Positions 33,885 to 45,965 of a stretch of DNA of 64,000 nt are shown piece by piece (within the stretch, counting starts at the first letter, position 1; the number at the start of each line of letters is the position of its first letter). Made by a program: the position numbers and the translations under genes. Below the pieces are notes generated by a model. It was not told the origin of the DNA. It did not search any database and saw only the letters and a list, made by a program, of their open reading frames with translations. This stretch comes from Cellulomonas chitinilytica (GTDB taxonomy: Bacteria; Actinomycetota; Actinomycetes; Actinomycetales; Cellulomonadaceae), in assembly GCF_016862675.1 (NCBI RefSeq), contig NZ_BONK01000001.1, positions 485,495 through 549,494 on the forward strand, given 5' to 3'.

Positions 33885-36539
33885 CTACGACGTGACCGAC
33901 ACCGTGTACGCGTCGGACGCGCACCCCGTGACCCGCCAGCCGCCGGGCACCTCGGTGGTCGTCGCGTCCGCGACGCCGGTCGTCCTGACCTGCGGGAACG
34001 CCTCCCCCGGCACCCAGACGTCGAGCTGGCAGCCGATGTCGTCCGACACGACCGTGGCGGCGAGCTCGAGGTCGCGCCCGCCCGTCCCCGACGTGAGGGA
34101 GTCGAGCCGGCCGGGGAACGCCCGCGGGTACGCCCGGGTCAGCGGGACCGCGAAGCCGTCCGGCGGCGGCGACAGCTCACCGGTGGCGCAGTCGACGGAC
34201 ACGAGGTTCCCGGACGACGTCGCGTCCGACGCCGTCTCCGGCGAGCCGCACCCCTGCCGCCACACCCAGAACGCCCCGCCGATGCCGAGCCGGTCCTGCG
34301 CCGCCACGAACCGCTGCACCTTCGCGCCGTCGACGTCGGGGTCGCCGAACCATCCCCACTCCCCCGCCCACAGCGCCGCGCCGTACGCGGCGGCTGCCCG
34401 GGACGACACGTCGAGGTTCCGCTCGATCGACGCGAGCGTGAACCCGAGGGACTGGTCCATCGAGATCGACTCGCTGTACGGGTGCGGCGCGAACACGAGC
34501 TGCCGGTCGTCCGTGAAGCCGGGCGGCGGCGTGACGTCGAACGCGAGCCCCGACCACAGGACGCTCGGCTCGAAGAACACGAGGTGCGGGAAGCCGCCGG
34601 CGTCCTGCTCGGCGGCGCGGATCGCGTCGATCGCGGCGTCGTAGTAGCGGCCGAGCAGCAGCCCGGAGCTGACCGGCGGGTCCGCGCCGATGCCCGGCTC
34701 GTTGAGCAGGTCGTACCCGGCGACGGCGGGCTCGTCGGCGAACGTCCGCGCGATCGTCGCCCAGGTCCGCACGAGCTCCGTCTGGATGCCGTCGCGGTCC
34801 GTGTAGAAGCTGCTGAACGCCGTCGCGACCGCCGGCGCGAGGTCGCGGGCCATGAACTGGCAGTGCAGCGTCCCGTCGGTGATCGTGGCCCACGACGGGG
34901 CGCCGTCCCAGCCGGTCGTCGGGGTCGTGCCGCCCCCGCAGGTCTCGTCGGGCCGGGCGATCGCGTTGCCCCAGGCGTCCTCGTGCATGTCGAGCACCAC
35001 GTAGACGCCGTGCGCCTTCGCCGACGCGACGGCCGCCCGCACCTGCCGCAGGTACGTCTCGTCGATCTCGCCGCGGCGCGGCTCCAGCCGGGACCACGAC
35101 ATGCCGAGCCGGACGACGTCGAAGCCCATCGCGGCGATCTGCGCGAAGTCGTCGTCGGTGAGCGGCCCCGTGGCGGGGACCGCGGGGTCCTTGAGGTAGT
35201 AGTCGATGAGCTGGTTCACGTTGACGCCCCGCAGGACCACCTGCCGGCCCGTCTCGTCCCCGATGGCCGGGAGCCCGCCGGGCTCGTGCGCCGGGAGCAG
35301 CTGCAGGCGCGGCAGGTCGTCCGTCGCGGCAGCGGGGGTCGTCGCCTGCGGACCGGCCTCCGCGGGGGTCCCGACGACGAACGGCAGCGTGAGCAGCAGC
35401 ACGGCCAGCCCGCCGCCGGCGAGGCGTCGCGAGCGCGGGTGCGGCACGGCCGGGAGCAGCCGGTCGCGCCACGGCCACGCGAGGCCCGTCGCGAGGGCGG
35501 CGAGGAGCCCGACGGCGGCGCCGTAGCCGATCCCGGTCGCGACGGCGACGAACGTCGTCGCGACCCACCACGCGTCCGGTCCGGCGCCGGCGACCGCGGC
35601 CGAGCCGGGCAGCGCCGCGACGAGCGCGTCGACGACCCCGAGGCACAGCCCGGCGACGATGGCGGCGAGCCAGACCGCCACCGACACGGGGAACGCCCGG
35701 TCGTCGAGCCGCCGCACCAGGGCCCGGAGCGTCCCCGTGCAGGCCCCGACAAGCACGGCCGTCCCGGCCAGCAGGCCGAGCACCCCGGCGGCGGCCGTGG
35801 GCGCGACGAGCGGTCCGGCGAACGCGTACCCGACGGGGCCACCGCGCCAGGTCGTCGACGCGAACCCGACGGCGGCGAGCGAGACCACGACGAGCAGGGC
35901 CACGACCGGCAGGACGAGCCGGGTGGCCGGCGGGCGGGAGCCGGCTCGCCCGGAAGGCTCGGCGGATTCCGCGGATTCTGCGGATTCTGCGGGCTCGGCG
36001 GCCTCGGCACGTCCGGGTGCGTCGTGCGGGCCGAACCGGAACGCGAGCGCCGCCGCCGCTCCGGCGACCGGACCGACCGCGAGCAGCTCGAGCGCCGCGA
36101 ACCCGCTGGTCGCGAACGCGAACCGCACCACCGACAGGGGCGACAGGTGCGGCCCGGCGAGCGGCAGCGCCGAGACGACGGCCGTGGCGGCGGCGGCCAG
36201 CGCGCCCGCACCGACCGCGGCGACCCAGGTGACGACGAGCACCCACCCGCCGGTCACGACGGGCCGCCCGACGCGGGCGACCACGTGCACCGGCACGACG
36301 ACCCCGGCGAGCAGCACCGGGAGCCCGACGAGCAGCGGGGCCCAGCCGTACGCGCCGCCCGTGCCGAGCAGCGGCAGGCCGCGGCCCCCCACGGGTGCGA
36401 GCAGGCCCGACGGGTCGGCGACCGCGAGGGCCCCCACGAAGGCGAGGAGGACCGTCGCCGCAGCCACGGACGCCCGCACCTCCGGGCGCAGGAGGCGGGG
36501 ACGTCGGCGGCGCGGAGACGGCGATGTCTGGGCGGGCAT
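33885..36539 (-). CDS. GH5 (endoglycoceramidase-like) glycosidase fused to an N-terminal polytopic membrane domain
   Basis: 884 aa. Residues about 20-400 hold some nine to ten hydrophobic helices interrupted by an acidic linker of repeated AESAES units. From about 430 a GH5 catalytic domain follows: VVLRGVNVNQ, FDVVRLGMSWSRLEPRRGEI, DMHEDAWGNA, LLNEPG with acid/base Glu614, and LWAGEWGW with nucleophile Glu727. These marks match the endoglycoceramidase-like branch (GH5_28/29 type). The substrate could be a glycolipid or beta-glucan. An Ig-like C-terminal strand domain ends the protein. No signal peptide is needed because the helices would place the enzyme outside the membrane. Confidence 0.85.
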   Translation of the reverse strand: MPAQTSPSPRRRRPRLLRPEVRASVAAATVLLAFVGALAVADPSGLLAPVGGRGLPLLGTGGAYGWAPLLVGLPVLLAGVVVPVHVVARVGRPVVTGGWVLVVTWVAAVGAGALAAAATAVVSALPLAGPHLSPLSVVRFAFATSGFAALELLAVGPVAGAAAALAFRFGPHDAPGRAEAAEPAESAESAESAEPSGRAGSRPPATRLVLPVVALLVVVSLAAVGFASTTWRGGPVGYAFAGPLVAPTAAAGVLGLLAGTAVLVGACTGTLRALVRRLDDRAFPVSVAVWLAAIVAGLCLGVVDALVAALPGSAAVAGAGPDAWWVATTFVAVATGIGYGAAVGLLAALATGLAWPWRDRLLPAVPHPRSRRLAGGGLAVLLLTLPFVVGTPAEAGPQATTPAAATDDLPRLQLLPAHEPGGLPAIGDETGRQVVLRGVNVNQLIDYYLKDPAVPATGPLTDDDFAQIAAMGFDVVRLGMSWSRLEPRRGEIDETYLRQVRAAVASAKAHGVYVVLDMHEDAWGNAIARPDETCGGGTTPTTGWDGAPSWATITDGTLHCQFMARDLAPAVATAFSSFYTDRDGIQTELVRTWATIARTFADEPAVAGYDLLNEPGIGADPPVSSGLLLGRYYDAAIDAIRAAEQDAGGFPHLVFFEPSVLWSGLAFDVTPPPGFTDDRQLVFAPHPYSESISMDQSLGFTLASIERNLDVSSRAAAAYGAALWAGEWGWFGDPDVDGAKVQRFVAAQDRLGIGGAFWVWRQGCGSPETASDATSSGNLVSVDCATGELSPPPDGFAVPLTRAYPRAFPGRLDSLTSGTGGRDLELAATVVSDDIGCQLDVWVPGEAFPQVRTTGVADATTTEVPGGWRVTGCASDAYTVSVTS

Positions 36540-36629
36540 GGTGATCGCGAAGCGTAACCGCTGGCCGTCAGAACACCAGGGGGTCCCTCCGAACGGCCCA
36601 ACCGCCTCGGCACCCGGACCTGCGCGCGG

Positions 36630-37334
36630 TCAGGCCCGGGCGCCGGTGGCGGACCGGTCGACGGACGCGTCGGCGACGCCCGAGAGGGCGACGGTCCGGC
36701 CCACCCAGCGACCGTCCTGGACGGCCTCCGCCAGGAACCGGCCGACGCGCGCCCGCGCGACCGAGGTCCCCCGGACCTCTCCCGTCGACGACGCGAACGG
36801 CATGCCCTCGCCGGGGTCGTCGGTGAGGCTGACCGGCTGCACGCTCACCCAGTCCAGGCCGCTGTCCCGCACGAGCGCGTGCTGGACCTCGGTGTCCGCG
36901 ATCTGCGGGCGGAGCAGCACGGCGAACACGACGCGCATGACCGCCGAGAGCAGGTCGCGCGTCTCGCCGACGCCGTACGACGTCTGCACGACGAGCCGCC
37001 GCACGCCGTGCACCCGCATGGCGTCGACGACCGTGCGGGTGCCGCGCGAGCGGACGTCGGGGGCGGTGCGTGCGGGTCCGCGCAGGCGGACGCGCACCGC
37101 GCTCTCGCTGATGCCGAGCGTGACGACGACGGCGTCCTGCCCGGCGACGAGCGGCCCGACGACGGACGCGTCGGTGGCGTCGCCGTCCACCGCGCGCACG
37201 GCGTGCAGGCCGGGTTCGGCGGTCAGGGTGGTCGCGTGCCGCGACAGCGCGGTCACCTCGTGGCCGCGACGGACGAGCTCGGTGACGGCGGCGCGGCCGG
37301 AGCCGCCCGTCGCGCCGACGACGAGAACCTTCAT
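36630..37334 (-). CDS. NAD(P)H-binding atypical SDR oxidoreductase
   Basis: 234 aa with an N-terminal Rossmann loop VLVVGATGGSGRAAVTELV, the NmrA/atypical-SDR pattern, and VDAMRVHGVRRLVVQTSYGVG in place of the classical YxxxK site. It is likely a flavin reductase-like or quinone-type reductase, or a redox sensor. GGAGGG precedes the ATG. It is divergent from an AraC-type regulator 137 bp away, which probably controls it. Confidence 0.85.
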   Translation of the reverse strand: MKVLVVGATGGSGRAAVTELVRRGHEVTALSRHATTLTAEPGLHAVRAVDGDATDASVVGPLVAGQDAVVVTLGISESAVRVRLRGPARTAPDVRSRGTRTVVDAMRVHGVRRLVVQTSYGVGETRDLLSAVMRVVFAVLLRPQIADTEVQHALVRDSGLDWVSVQPVSLTDDPGEGMPFASSTGEVRGTSVARARVGRFLAEAVQDGRWVGRTVALSGVADASVDRSATGARA

Positions 37335-37471
37335 GGTGTCCCTCCGGGGTGCGTGAGCGGTGCGGTGCGCGCCGGCTCTGCCCTCAGCCCACCAGGCCCG
37401 ACCTGGACGGTCTATGATCGGACGTCGGTCGAACATGTCGGATCGTCCGCTGTGGCCTTCGGAGGGGTCTC

Positions 37472-38437
37472 ATGAGCCAGCTCGTCGCCGACCCGCCGTG
37501 GACGCCCGTCGACCCCGTGGGCGAAGCCCTGCACCGGCTGCGGATCACCGGCTTCTTCTACTGCCGCACCGAGGCCGACGGCGACTGGGCCGTCGAGATG
37601 CCCGCGTTCGCCGACTGCGTGAGCTTCCACGTCGTCACCGCGGGCGAGGCGTGGGTCGAGGTCGACGGCTACCCGCCCGTGCACCTCGGCGTCGGGGACC
37701 TCGCGCTCGTGCCGCACGGCCGCGGGCACCTGCTGCTCAGCGCCCCCGGGACGCCGTCCCTCGGCCGCGTCGACGAGCTGCCGCAGGAGTACGTCTCCGC
37801 GCACTACTCGGTGCTCCGCCACCACGGTCCCGGCCCTCGCACCGAGCTCGTGTGCGGGGTGCTCGGCGTCGACGGTCCCGCCTCCCGGCCGCTGCTCGAG
37901 CTCCTGCCGCCGGTCGTGCACATCGACCGGTCCGCACCCGACGCACCCTCCTGGATCGACAGCACCCTCACGCTCATGGCCGACGAGCTCCGCCGCGCCC
38001 GCCCCGGCGGCGAGGCCGTGACTACCCGGCTCGCCGACATCCTCGTCATCCAGGCCGTCCGCGCCTGGCTCGACGCCCAGGAGTCCCGGACGGGCTGGCT
38101 CGGCGCGCTGCGCGACCCGCAGGTCGGCGCCGCGATCGCCGCCGTCCACCGCGACCCGGGACGGCCGTGGACGGTCGAGGCGCTCGCCCGCCAGGCGGCG
38201 ATGTCCCGGTCGAGCTTCGCGGCCCGGTTCACGCAGGTCGTCGGCGAGCCGGCCATGCGGTACGTGACGCGGTGGCGCATGCACGTGGCGGCCGACCGGC
38301 TCGCGCACGGCGGCGCGACCGTCCGCGAGGTGGCCGCCGAGCTCGGCTACGAGTCCGAGGCCGCGTTCAGCCACGCGTACACGCGGACCGTCGGCGTCCG
38401 GCCCGGGCGGACCAGGCGATCCGGTCCAGGCACCTGA
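37472..38437 (+). CDS. AraC-family regulator with N-terminal cupin
   Basis: 321 aa. An N-terminal cupin sensor (AraC_binding/Cupin_6: CVSFHVVTAGEAWVEVDGY, LGVGDLALVPHGRGH) is joined to a C-terminal AraC HTH pair (LARQAAMSRSSFAARFTQVV, ATVREVAAELGYESEAAFSH). GGAGGGGTCTC precedes the ATG. Regulators of this type usually control the divergent reductase gene, here the SDR at 36630-37334. The shared intergenic region contains imperfect GATCGGAC / GTCGGATC repeats near 37415-37450 that could be the operator. Confidence 0.9.
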   Translation: MSQLVADPPWTPVDPVGEALHRLRITGFFYCRTEADGDWAVEMPAFADCVSFHVVTAGEAWVEVDGYPPVHLGVGDLALVPHGRGHLLLSAPGTPSLGRVDELPQEYVSAHYSVLRHHGPGPRTELVCGVLGVDGPASRPLLELLPPVVHIDRSAPDAPSWIDSTLTLMADELRRARPGGEAVTTRLADILVIQAVRAWLDAQESRTGWLGALRDPQVGAAIAAVHRDPGRPWTVEALARQAAMSRSSFAARFTQVVGEPAMRYVTRWRMHVAADRLAHGGATVREVAAELGYESEAAFSHAYTRTVGVRPGRTRRSGPGT

Positions 38438-38506
38438 CGCGCCGGCCGGCCGGAGGCCGTACCCGAGCGGCAGAAGACCGACCGGTGACGCGTGGGGCGA
38501 GCGCGA

Positions 38507-40147
38507 TCAGGCCGGCTCGGTCGGCGTCGGGCTGCTCGGGTCCGTCGGGTCCGGGGCCGGGGTCGTCGGCTCCGTGGCCGGGTCGGTCGGCGGGTCGGTC
38601 GGGTCGGTCGGGGCGTCGGTCGGGGCGTCGGTCGGCGAGTCGGTCGGCTGCTCGGTGGGCGACCCGCTCGGCTCCGGGCTCGGCGAGTCCGTCGGCGTCG
38701 GCGACTCGCCGGCCGTCGGGGTCGGCGTCGGCGACCCGCTCGGGGTCGGCGTCGGGCTGGGTGTCGGCGCGTCCGTGGGCGTCGTGGTCGCCGGTTCGAC
38801 GGGCACGACCGGTGTCGCCGCGTTCGGCTCCCCGTTGACGAGGATCGGTGCGGACGTCCCGGTGCCACGGTCGTCGACCGTGCCGAACTCCCAGTGCCAC
38901 GGCTCGTGCGGGCCGCGGCCGCCCTCGTCCATGTACGACGGGTGGTGCCAGCCGTAGAGGACCGCGTTGACCTTGAGCCACGCGTACTGCGCCGACCGGT
39001 AGGAGTTCGCGCCGTCGCCCAGGTCGATCGCGAGGCCCCACCCGTGGTTGGACGTGCCGGGCGTCGCGGCGAGGGGCCCCTTGGCGGCCTTGGTGCGCAC
39101 CTGGGCCTCGAGCGTGCGGTACGAGTCGGTGAGGACGATGTCGTGGCCGAACGCCTCCCGGTAGGCCACGTTCATCCGGCCGAGCGCCTCGGCCGCGTCG
39201 CAGCGCAGGTGGTGCTGCGGGGCGAACACGACCGGGCAGAGCACCTCGAGCGGGATGTTGCCGTTCGTGAACCCGTCGGTGGAGTGCGCCTGGAGCTCGG
39301 CCAGGGCGATCGCGGCCTTGAGCGCCTCGTCGGCGCTCTGCGCGGCGACGTCGGCGGCCAGCGTGACGCCCGTGGCGGCGTCGCGTGCCTGGATCGCGGC
39401 GGCGGCGGCGGCGACGACGTCGCGGGCGTCGGCGGCGGCGTGGGTCGCGGCGACGGCGGCGTCGAGCACGGCGACGTGCGGGTCGGTCGCGACGAGCTGC
39501 CGGGCGAGGGCGGCGGTCTGGGCCGACCCGTCGGCGAGGTCCGTGGCGACGAGCAGCACGTCCTGCTCGACGTCGTCGACCGCGCGGATCGCGCTGCTCA
39601 GGTCGCCCTCGTCGAGCTCCTGGCGTGCGTCGTCGATCCGCGGCGGGAGCTGCTCGGGCTCGCCCGTCCACTGCGGCGGCTCGGCGGCCACGTCGGGCGG
39701 CGCGGCGTCCGCCGGGTCGTCCTGCAGCCGCTCGGTCACGTCGGCGCGGGGCATCGAGCCGGTCCGCACGAGGTGGGCGACGTGGACGGGCGGGGCGGGT
39801 GCGGCGGGCACCAGCGGGTGCCCGACGAGGGTCGCGGTGGCGGCCTCGACGGCCTCGAGGCGGTCGTCGAGCCGCGCGAGCGCCTGCTGCACCGCGAACG
39901 GGTTGAGCTCCGGCGGGACCTGCTTGCGGGTGACCGGGAGGTGCGCCGGCACGCCCTCGTGCACCGCCGCGACCTCGGCCGCCTCGACCGGGAGGACGCC
40001 CAGCGCCGGCGACAGGACGACGGGGGCTCCCGCGACGAGGACCGTCAGGAGGACGGCCCCGGAGCGTCCCACGACCGACCCGTGCGGTCGGACCGTCCGC
40101 GGGCGCGCACGGTGCGCACGCCTGCTCCCTCGCCGGTTCACGAGCAC
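38507..40147 (-). CDS. VanY-type D-Ala-D-Ala carboxypeptidase (M15) with Pro/Thr-rich tail
   Basis: About 546 aa. A signal peptide (VLLTVLVAGAPVVLSPALG) is followed by a helical, partly coiled-coil region (about 70-320) and an M15 domain (about 330-450) with TDSYRTLEAQVRTK, TPGTSNHGWGLAIDL and WHWEF. These supply the zinc ligands and Glu of the LAS/VanY fold. The last 90 residues are a TPTPSGSPTPT-like tail that could be O-mannosylated by the transferase family at the window start. The enzyme trims peptidoglycan stem peptides. I chose the GTG at 40147 because AGAGGGG lies six bases before it; an ATG at 40183 is possible. Confidence 0.85.
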   Translation of the reverse strand: MLVNRRGSRRAHRARPRTVRPHGSVVGRSGAVLLTVLVAGAPVVLSPALGVLPVEAAEVAAVHEGVPAHLPVTRKQVPPELNPFAVQQALARLDDRLEAVEAATATLVGHPLVPAAPAPPVHVAHLVRTGSMPRADVTERLQDDPADAAPPDVAAEPPQWTGEPEQLPPRIDDARQELDEGDLSSAIRAVDDVEQDVLLVATDLADGSAQTAALARQLVATDPHVAVLDAAVAATHAAADARDVVAAAAAAIQARDAATGVTLAADVAAQSADEALKAAIALAELQAHSTDGFTNGNIPLEVLCPVVFAPQHHLRCDAAEALGRMNVAYREAFGHDIVLTDSYRTLEAQVRTKAAKGPLAATPGTSNHGWGLAIDLGDGANSYRSAQYAWLKVNAVLYGWHHPSYMDEGGRGPHEPWHWEFGTVDDRGTGTSAPILVNGEPNAATPVVPVEPATTTPTDAPTPSPTPTPSGSPTPTPTAGESPTPTDSPSPEPSGSPTEQPTDSPTDAPTDAPTDPTDPPTDPATEPTTPAPDPTDPSSPTPTEPA

Positions 40148-40361
40148 GTAGGACCCCTCTGCGGTGCGTCGTCCGTCGACCATCTCACTGCGTCCGTGGG
40201 CGGGGCGACCCCTCCCGAGGGTGAAGGTCGCGGGCACCCTGCAGGCCGTGCACCCCGACGGCCGAGCAGGACGCTGCTCGACCGTCACGAACGGCGGGTG
40301 ACCCGATGCCACCCACAGGATGAATGGACGGCGCAGCCGCCTCCCAGATACCTGGCACGGG
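40148..40361. other. Intergenic leader without a gene
   Basis: 214 bp between the RecQ stop and the VanY start. On the minus strand it would be a long 5' leader rich in short hairpins. It does not match the ydaO/c-di-AMP riboswitch consensus well enough to call. Confidence 0.4.
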
Positions 40362-44062
<3,701 letters not shown>

Positions 44063-44070
44063 GACCCACG

Positions 44071-44103
44071 CCCGGGCGCCCGTTCCCTGGGCGCCCGGGC
44101 GCC
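44071..44103. terminator. Strong bidirectional hairpin
   Basis: A perfect 13-bp stem CGCCCGGGCGCCC and its complement with loop GTTCCCT lies between the convergent gdhA and reductase genes. Confidence 0.85.
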
Positions 44104-44109
44104 GGCCTG

Positions 44110-44709
44110 TCAGGCGTACTGCGGGCGCCCGCCCGGCCGGTACGTCTGCACGGTGATCCCCGTGGGGAACGTGCGCTGCTCGACGAGCTCGAGGGCGTGG
44201 TCGAGGCCCCGCTCGGGGAACAGACGCGTGCCCGCGCCGACGATCACGGGGCAGACGATCAGCGTCAGCTCGTCGACGAGCTCATGCTCGAGCAGCCACC
44301 GGACCAGCTGCCCGCTCCCGTGGACCTGCAGCTCGCCGCCGGGCTTCGCCTTCAGGTCGCGGACCGCCGCCACGAGGTCCCCCGACAGCACGGTCGTCCC
44401 CGCCCACCGCGGGTCGGTGAGCGTGCGCGACGCGACGAACTTGGGCCGCGTGTTCAGGGACCGGACGAACGGGTCGTCGAGGTCGTCCTGCACGCCCCAG
44501 TACCCGGCGAACAGCTCGTAGGTGCGCCGGCCGAACAGGAACGCGTCGGCCCGCAGGTAGAAGTCACCGATGTAGCCCGTCGACTCCTCGTCGCCGAGCG
44601 GCAGGGCCCAGCCGCCACGGTCGAACCCGGGGTCGAGCTCCGGGTTGTTCCCGCCGTTCGCCTGCATGACGCCGTCGACGGTGATCTGGGTGTTGGTGAC
44701 GAGCTTCAT
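44110..44709 (-). CDS. Dihydrofolate reductase-fold (RibD C-terminal) family protein
   Basis: 199 aa. Starts with KLVTNTQITVDGVMQA, contains FLFGRRTYELFAGYW and a late PVIVGAGTRLFPERG. This is the YyaP/RibD-C pattern, an NADPH-dependent reductase of unknown substrate. I start at the second Met (44709), which has AAGGG at good spacing; the first Met is too close to it. A paralogous gene lies divergently at 44851-45423. Confidence 0.88.
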   Translation of the reverse strand: MKLVTNTQITVDGVMQANGGNNPELDPGFDRGGWALPLGDEESTGYIGDFYLRADAFLFGRRTYELFAGYWGVQDDLDDPFVRSLNTRPKFVASRTLTDPRWAGTTVLSGDLVAAVRDLKAKPGGELQVHGSGQLVRWLLEHELVDELTLIVCPVIVGAGTRLFPERGLDHALELVEQRTFPTGITVQTYRPGGRPQYA

Positions 44710-44850
44710 GGTCATCCCTTCCCGCGGACGCTTCCCTCTCACCCTTGCCACGAACGGCGGCGCCGCGATCCGACACCCGCGGACGCCGCTGCGGTTGCTC
44801 GCCCCGGCGGCTTCTCGCACGGTGGTGTGACGACGGGAAGGAGAGGTCTC

Positions 44851-45423
44851 ATGGCGGAGCTGCTGGTGGACTTCATCACCTCGCTCGACGGCTACGCGTC
44901 CGCGGAGGGCTGGCCCGGCTGGTGGGGGCTCGAAGGGCCCGAGTACCTGGCGTGGCTCGACGCATCCCCGGAGCGCGACGCCACGATCCTCATGGGCGCG
45001 ACGACGTACCGGCTCATGTCAGCGTTCGCGACGTCCGGAGAGCCGGGGGTCGACCAGCTCACGGCGGCGACCAAGGTCGTCTTCTCGTCGACCCTGGCGG
45101 AGCCGCTGGCGTGGGAGAACGCGCGCCTCGTCGGCGGGGACCCGGTCCCGGCCGTGCGGTCCATGAAGGCGGGCGACGGGCCGTTGCTGCGCACCATCGG
45201 CAGCCTGACCCTGTGCCGGTCGCTGCTGGAGGCCGGGCTCGTGGACCGGTTCCGGGTGGTGGTGTTCCCGGTCATCACCGGCGCGACGGGGCACGAGCGG
45301 ATCTACGACGGCTACCCCGACGTCCGTCTCGACCTGGTCGCCAGCCGCACGTTCGACGGGCGGCTGCAGCTGCTCGAGTACGCCCCCACCGTCCTGACCG
45401 GCCCACCGGGCACCGGCGGCTAG
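44851..45423 (+). CDS. Dihydrofolate reductase-fold (RibD C-terminal) family protein
   Basis: 190 aa with LLVDFITSLDGYASAEGW, ILMGATTYRLMS and VVVFPVITGATGHERIY, again the RibD-C/YyaP pattern. The ATG follows AAGGAGAGG. It is divergent from a relative at 44110-44709, probably an old duplication since the two differ widely. A 6-bp hairpin at 45462-45479 may end the transcript. Confidence 0.87.
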   Translation: MAELLVDFITSLDGYASAEGWPGWWGLEGPEYLAWLDASPERDATILMGATTYRLMSAFATSGEPGVDQLTAATKVVFSSTLAEPLAWENARLVGGDPVPAVRSMKAGDGPLLRTIGSLTLCRSLLEAGLVDRFRVVVFPVITGATGHERIYDGYPDVRLDLVASRTFDGRLQLLEYAPTVLTGPPGTGG

Positions 45424-45461
45424 ACAGCGGTGCGCGACAGATCCGCGCGCGCCGGACACAG

Positions 45462-45479
45462 TCTGCCCGAAAAGGCAGA
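45462..45479 (+). terminator. Short hairpin after the reductase gene
   Basis: TCTGCC-CGAAAA-GGCAGA followed by TTGATCCC; a weak stem, just before the next promoter. Confidence 0.45.
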
Positions 45480-45487
45480 TTGATCCC

Positions 45488-45517
45488 TTGACACGTGTCC
45501 ACGGGAACGAAGAAGAT
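45488..45517 (+). promoter_or_regulatory. Sigma-70-type promoter
   Basis: Perfect -35 TTGACA (45488-45493), an 18-bp spacer and a moderate -10 GAAGAT (45512-45517). It would transcribe the small ORF and possibly the M11 protease. The operator at 45533-45546 lies just past the expected start. Confidence 0.6.
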
Positions 45518-45532
45518 TCGTGTGCATCTCCA

Positions 45533-45546
45533 TGAGAGCGCTCCCA
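45533..45546. promoter_or_regulatory. CelR/CebR-type cellulose-repressor box
   Basis: TGAGAGCGCTCCCA matches the LacI-family CelR/CebR operator TGGGAGCGCTCCCA at 13 of 14 positions. It lies downstream of the promoter at 45488-45517, where a bound repressor would block transcription until cello-oligosaccharides appear. Confidence 0.7.
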
Positions 45547-45638
45547 GGTCGTCCTGGTGGCGCCTGCTCGCCAACCGTGGCGGATGCCTCGCCTGACGAT
45601 GAAACCGCAGGTGAACTGCATATGAAGGAGACAGTGCC

Positions 45639-45773
45639 GTGCCGCCCGCCCGACGCCCGTCCTCCTCGTCCCGACTCGCTGCGGCCACGATCCGCAGCCC
45701 GTCGGTCGATCTCCTCCCCACATTCCCCGAATTCGTCCGCACCGCCTGTCGCGGCCCATTCGTTCAGCGATAA
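45639..45773 (+). CDS. Small ORF, 44 aa, in the regulated leader
   Basis: GTG start eight bases after a strong AAGGAG; the product begins VPPARRPSSSSRLAAATIRS and ends FVRTACRGPFVQR, TAA stop. It has its own promoter and operator upstream and a strong hairpin downstream. It is basic, with no membrane segment or signal. It could be a short secreted or regulatory peptide, a leader peptide that controls the hairpin, or chance. An overlapping frame from ATG 45623 encodes a Pro/Ser-rich peptide and is less likely. Confidence 0.4.
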   Translation: MPPARRPSSSSRLAAATIRSPSVDLLPTFPEFVRTACRGPFVQR

Positions 45774-45841
45774 GCGGTAATTCCCCGACGTTCCGAGCGG
45801 CGGTCTCCGACCGCCCTCCGCACCGTGCACCCGGCACCGGA

Positions 45842-45876
45842 GCCGGTCGCCGCGACGACCCGTCGCGGCGACCGGC
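45842..45876 (+). terminator. Very strong hairpin before the M11 protease gene
   Basis: A perfect 16-bp stem GCCGGTCGCCGCGACG and its complement with loop ACC. It lies between the small ORF and the protease gene, so it is either the terminator of the small ORF or an attenuator. Confidence 0.8.
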
Positions 45877-45965
45877 TTCGCCGCTTCCGGGTGCCCAGAC
45901 GGCCGCTCCGCAGGTGCCGGCCGAGCTACAGCAGCAGCACCTTCCACCAGATCGGACGCACTCCC

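Noticed and set aside
38520..38800. GGTCGG-rich repeat DNA as a minisatellite element
   Set aside because: It is simply the coding sequence of the Pro/Thr tail of the VanY-type protein.
40148..40330. Possible ydaO (c-di-AMP) riboswitch before the VanY gene
   Set aside because: Such riboswitches often precede cell-wall hydrolases, but the conserved core could not be recognised in the leader.
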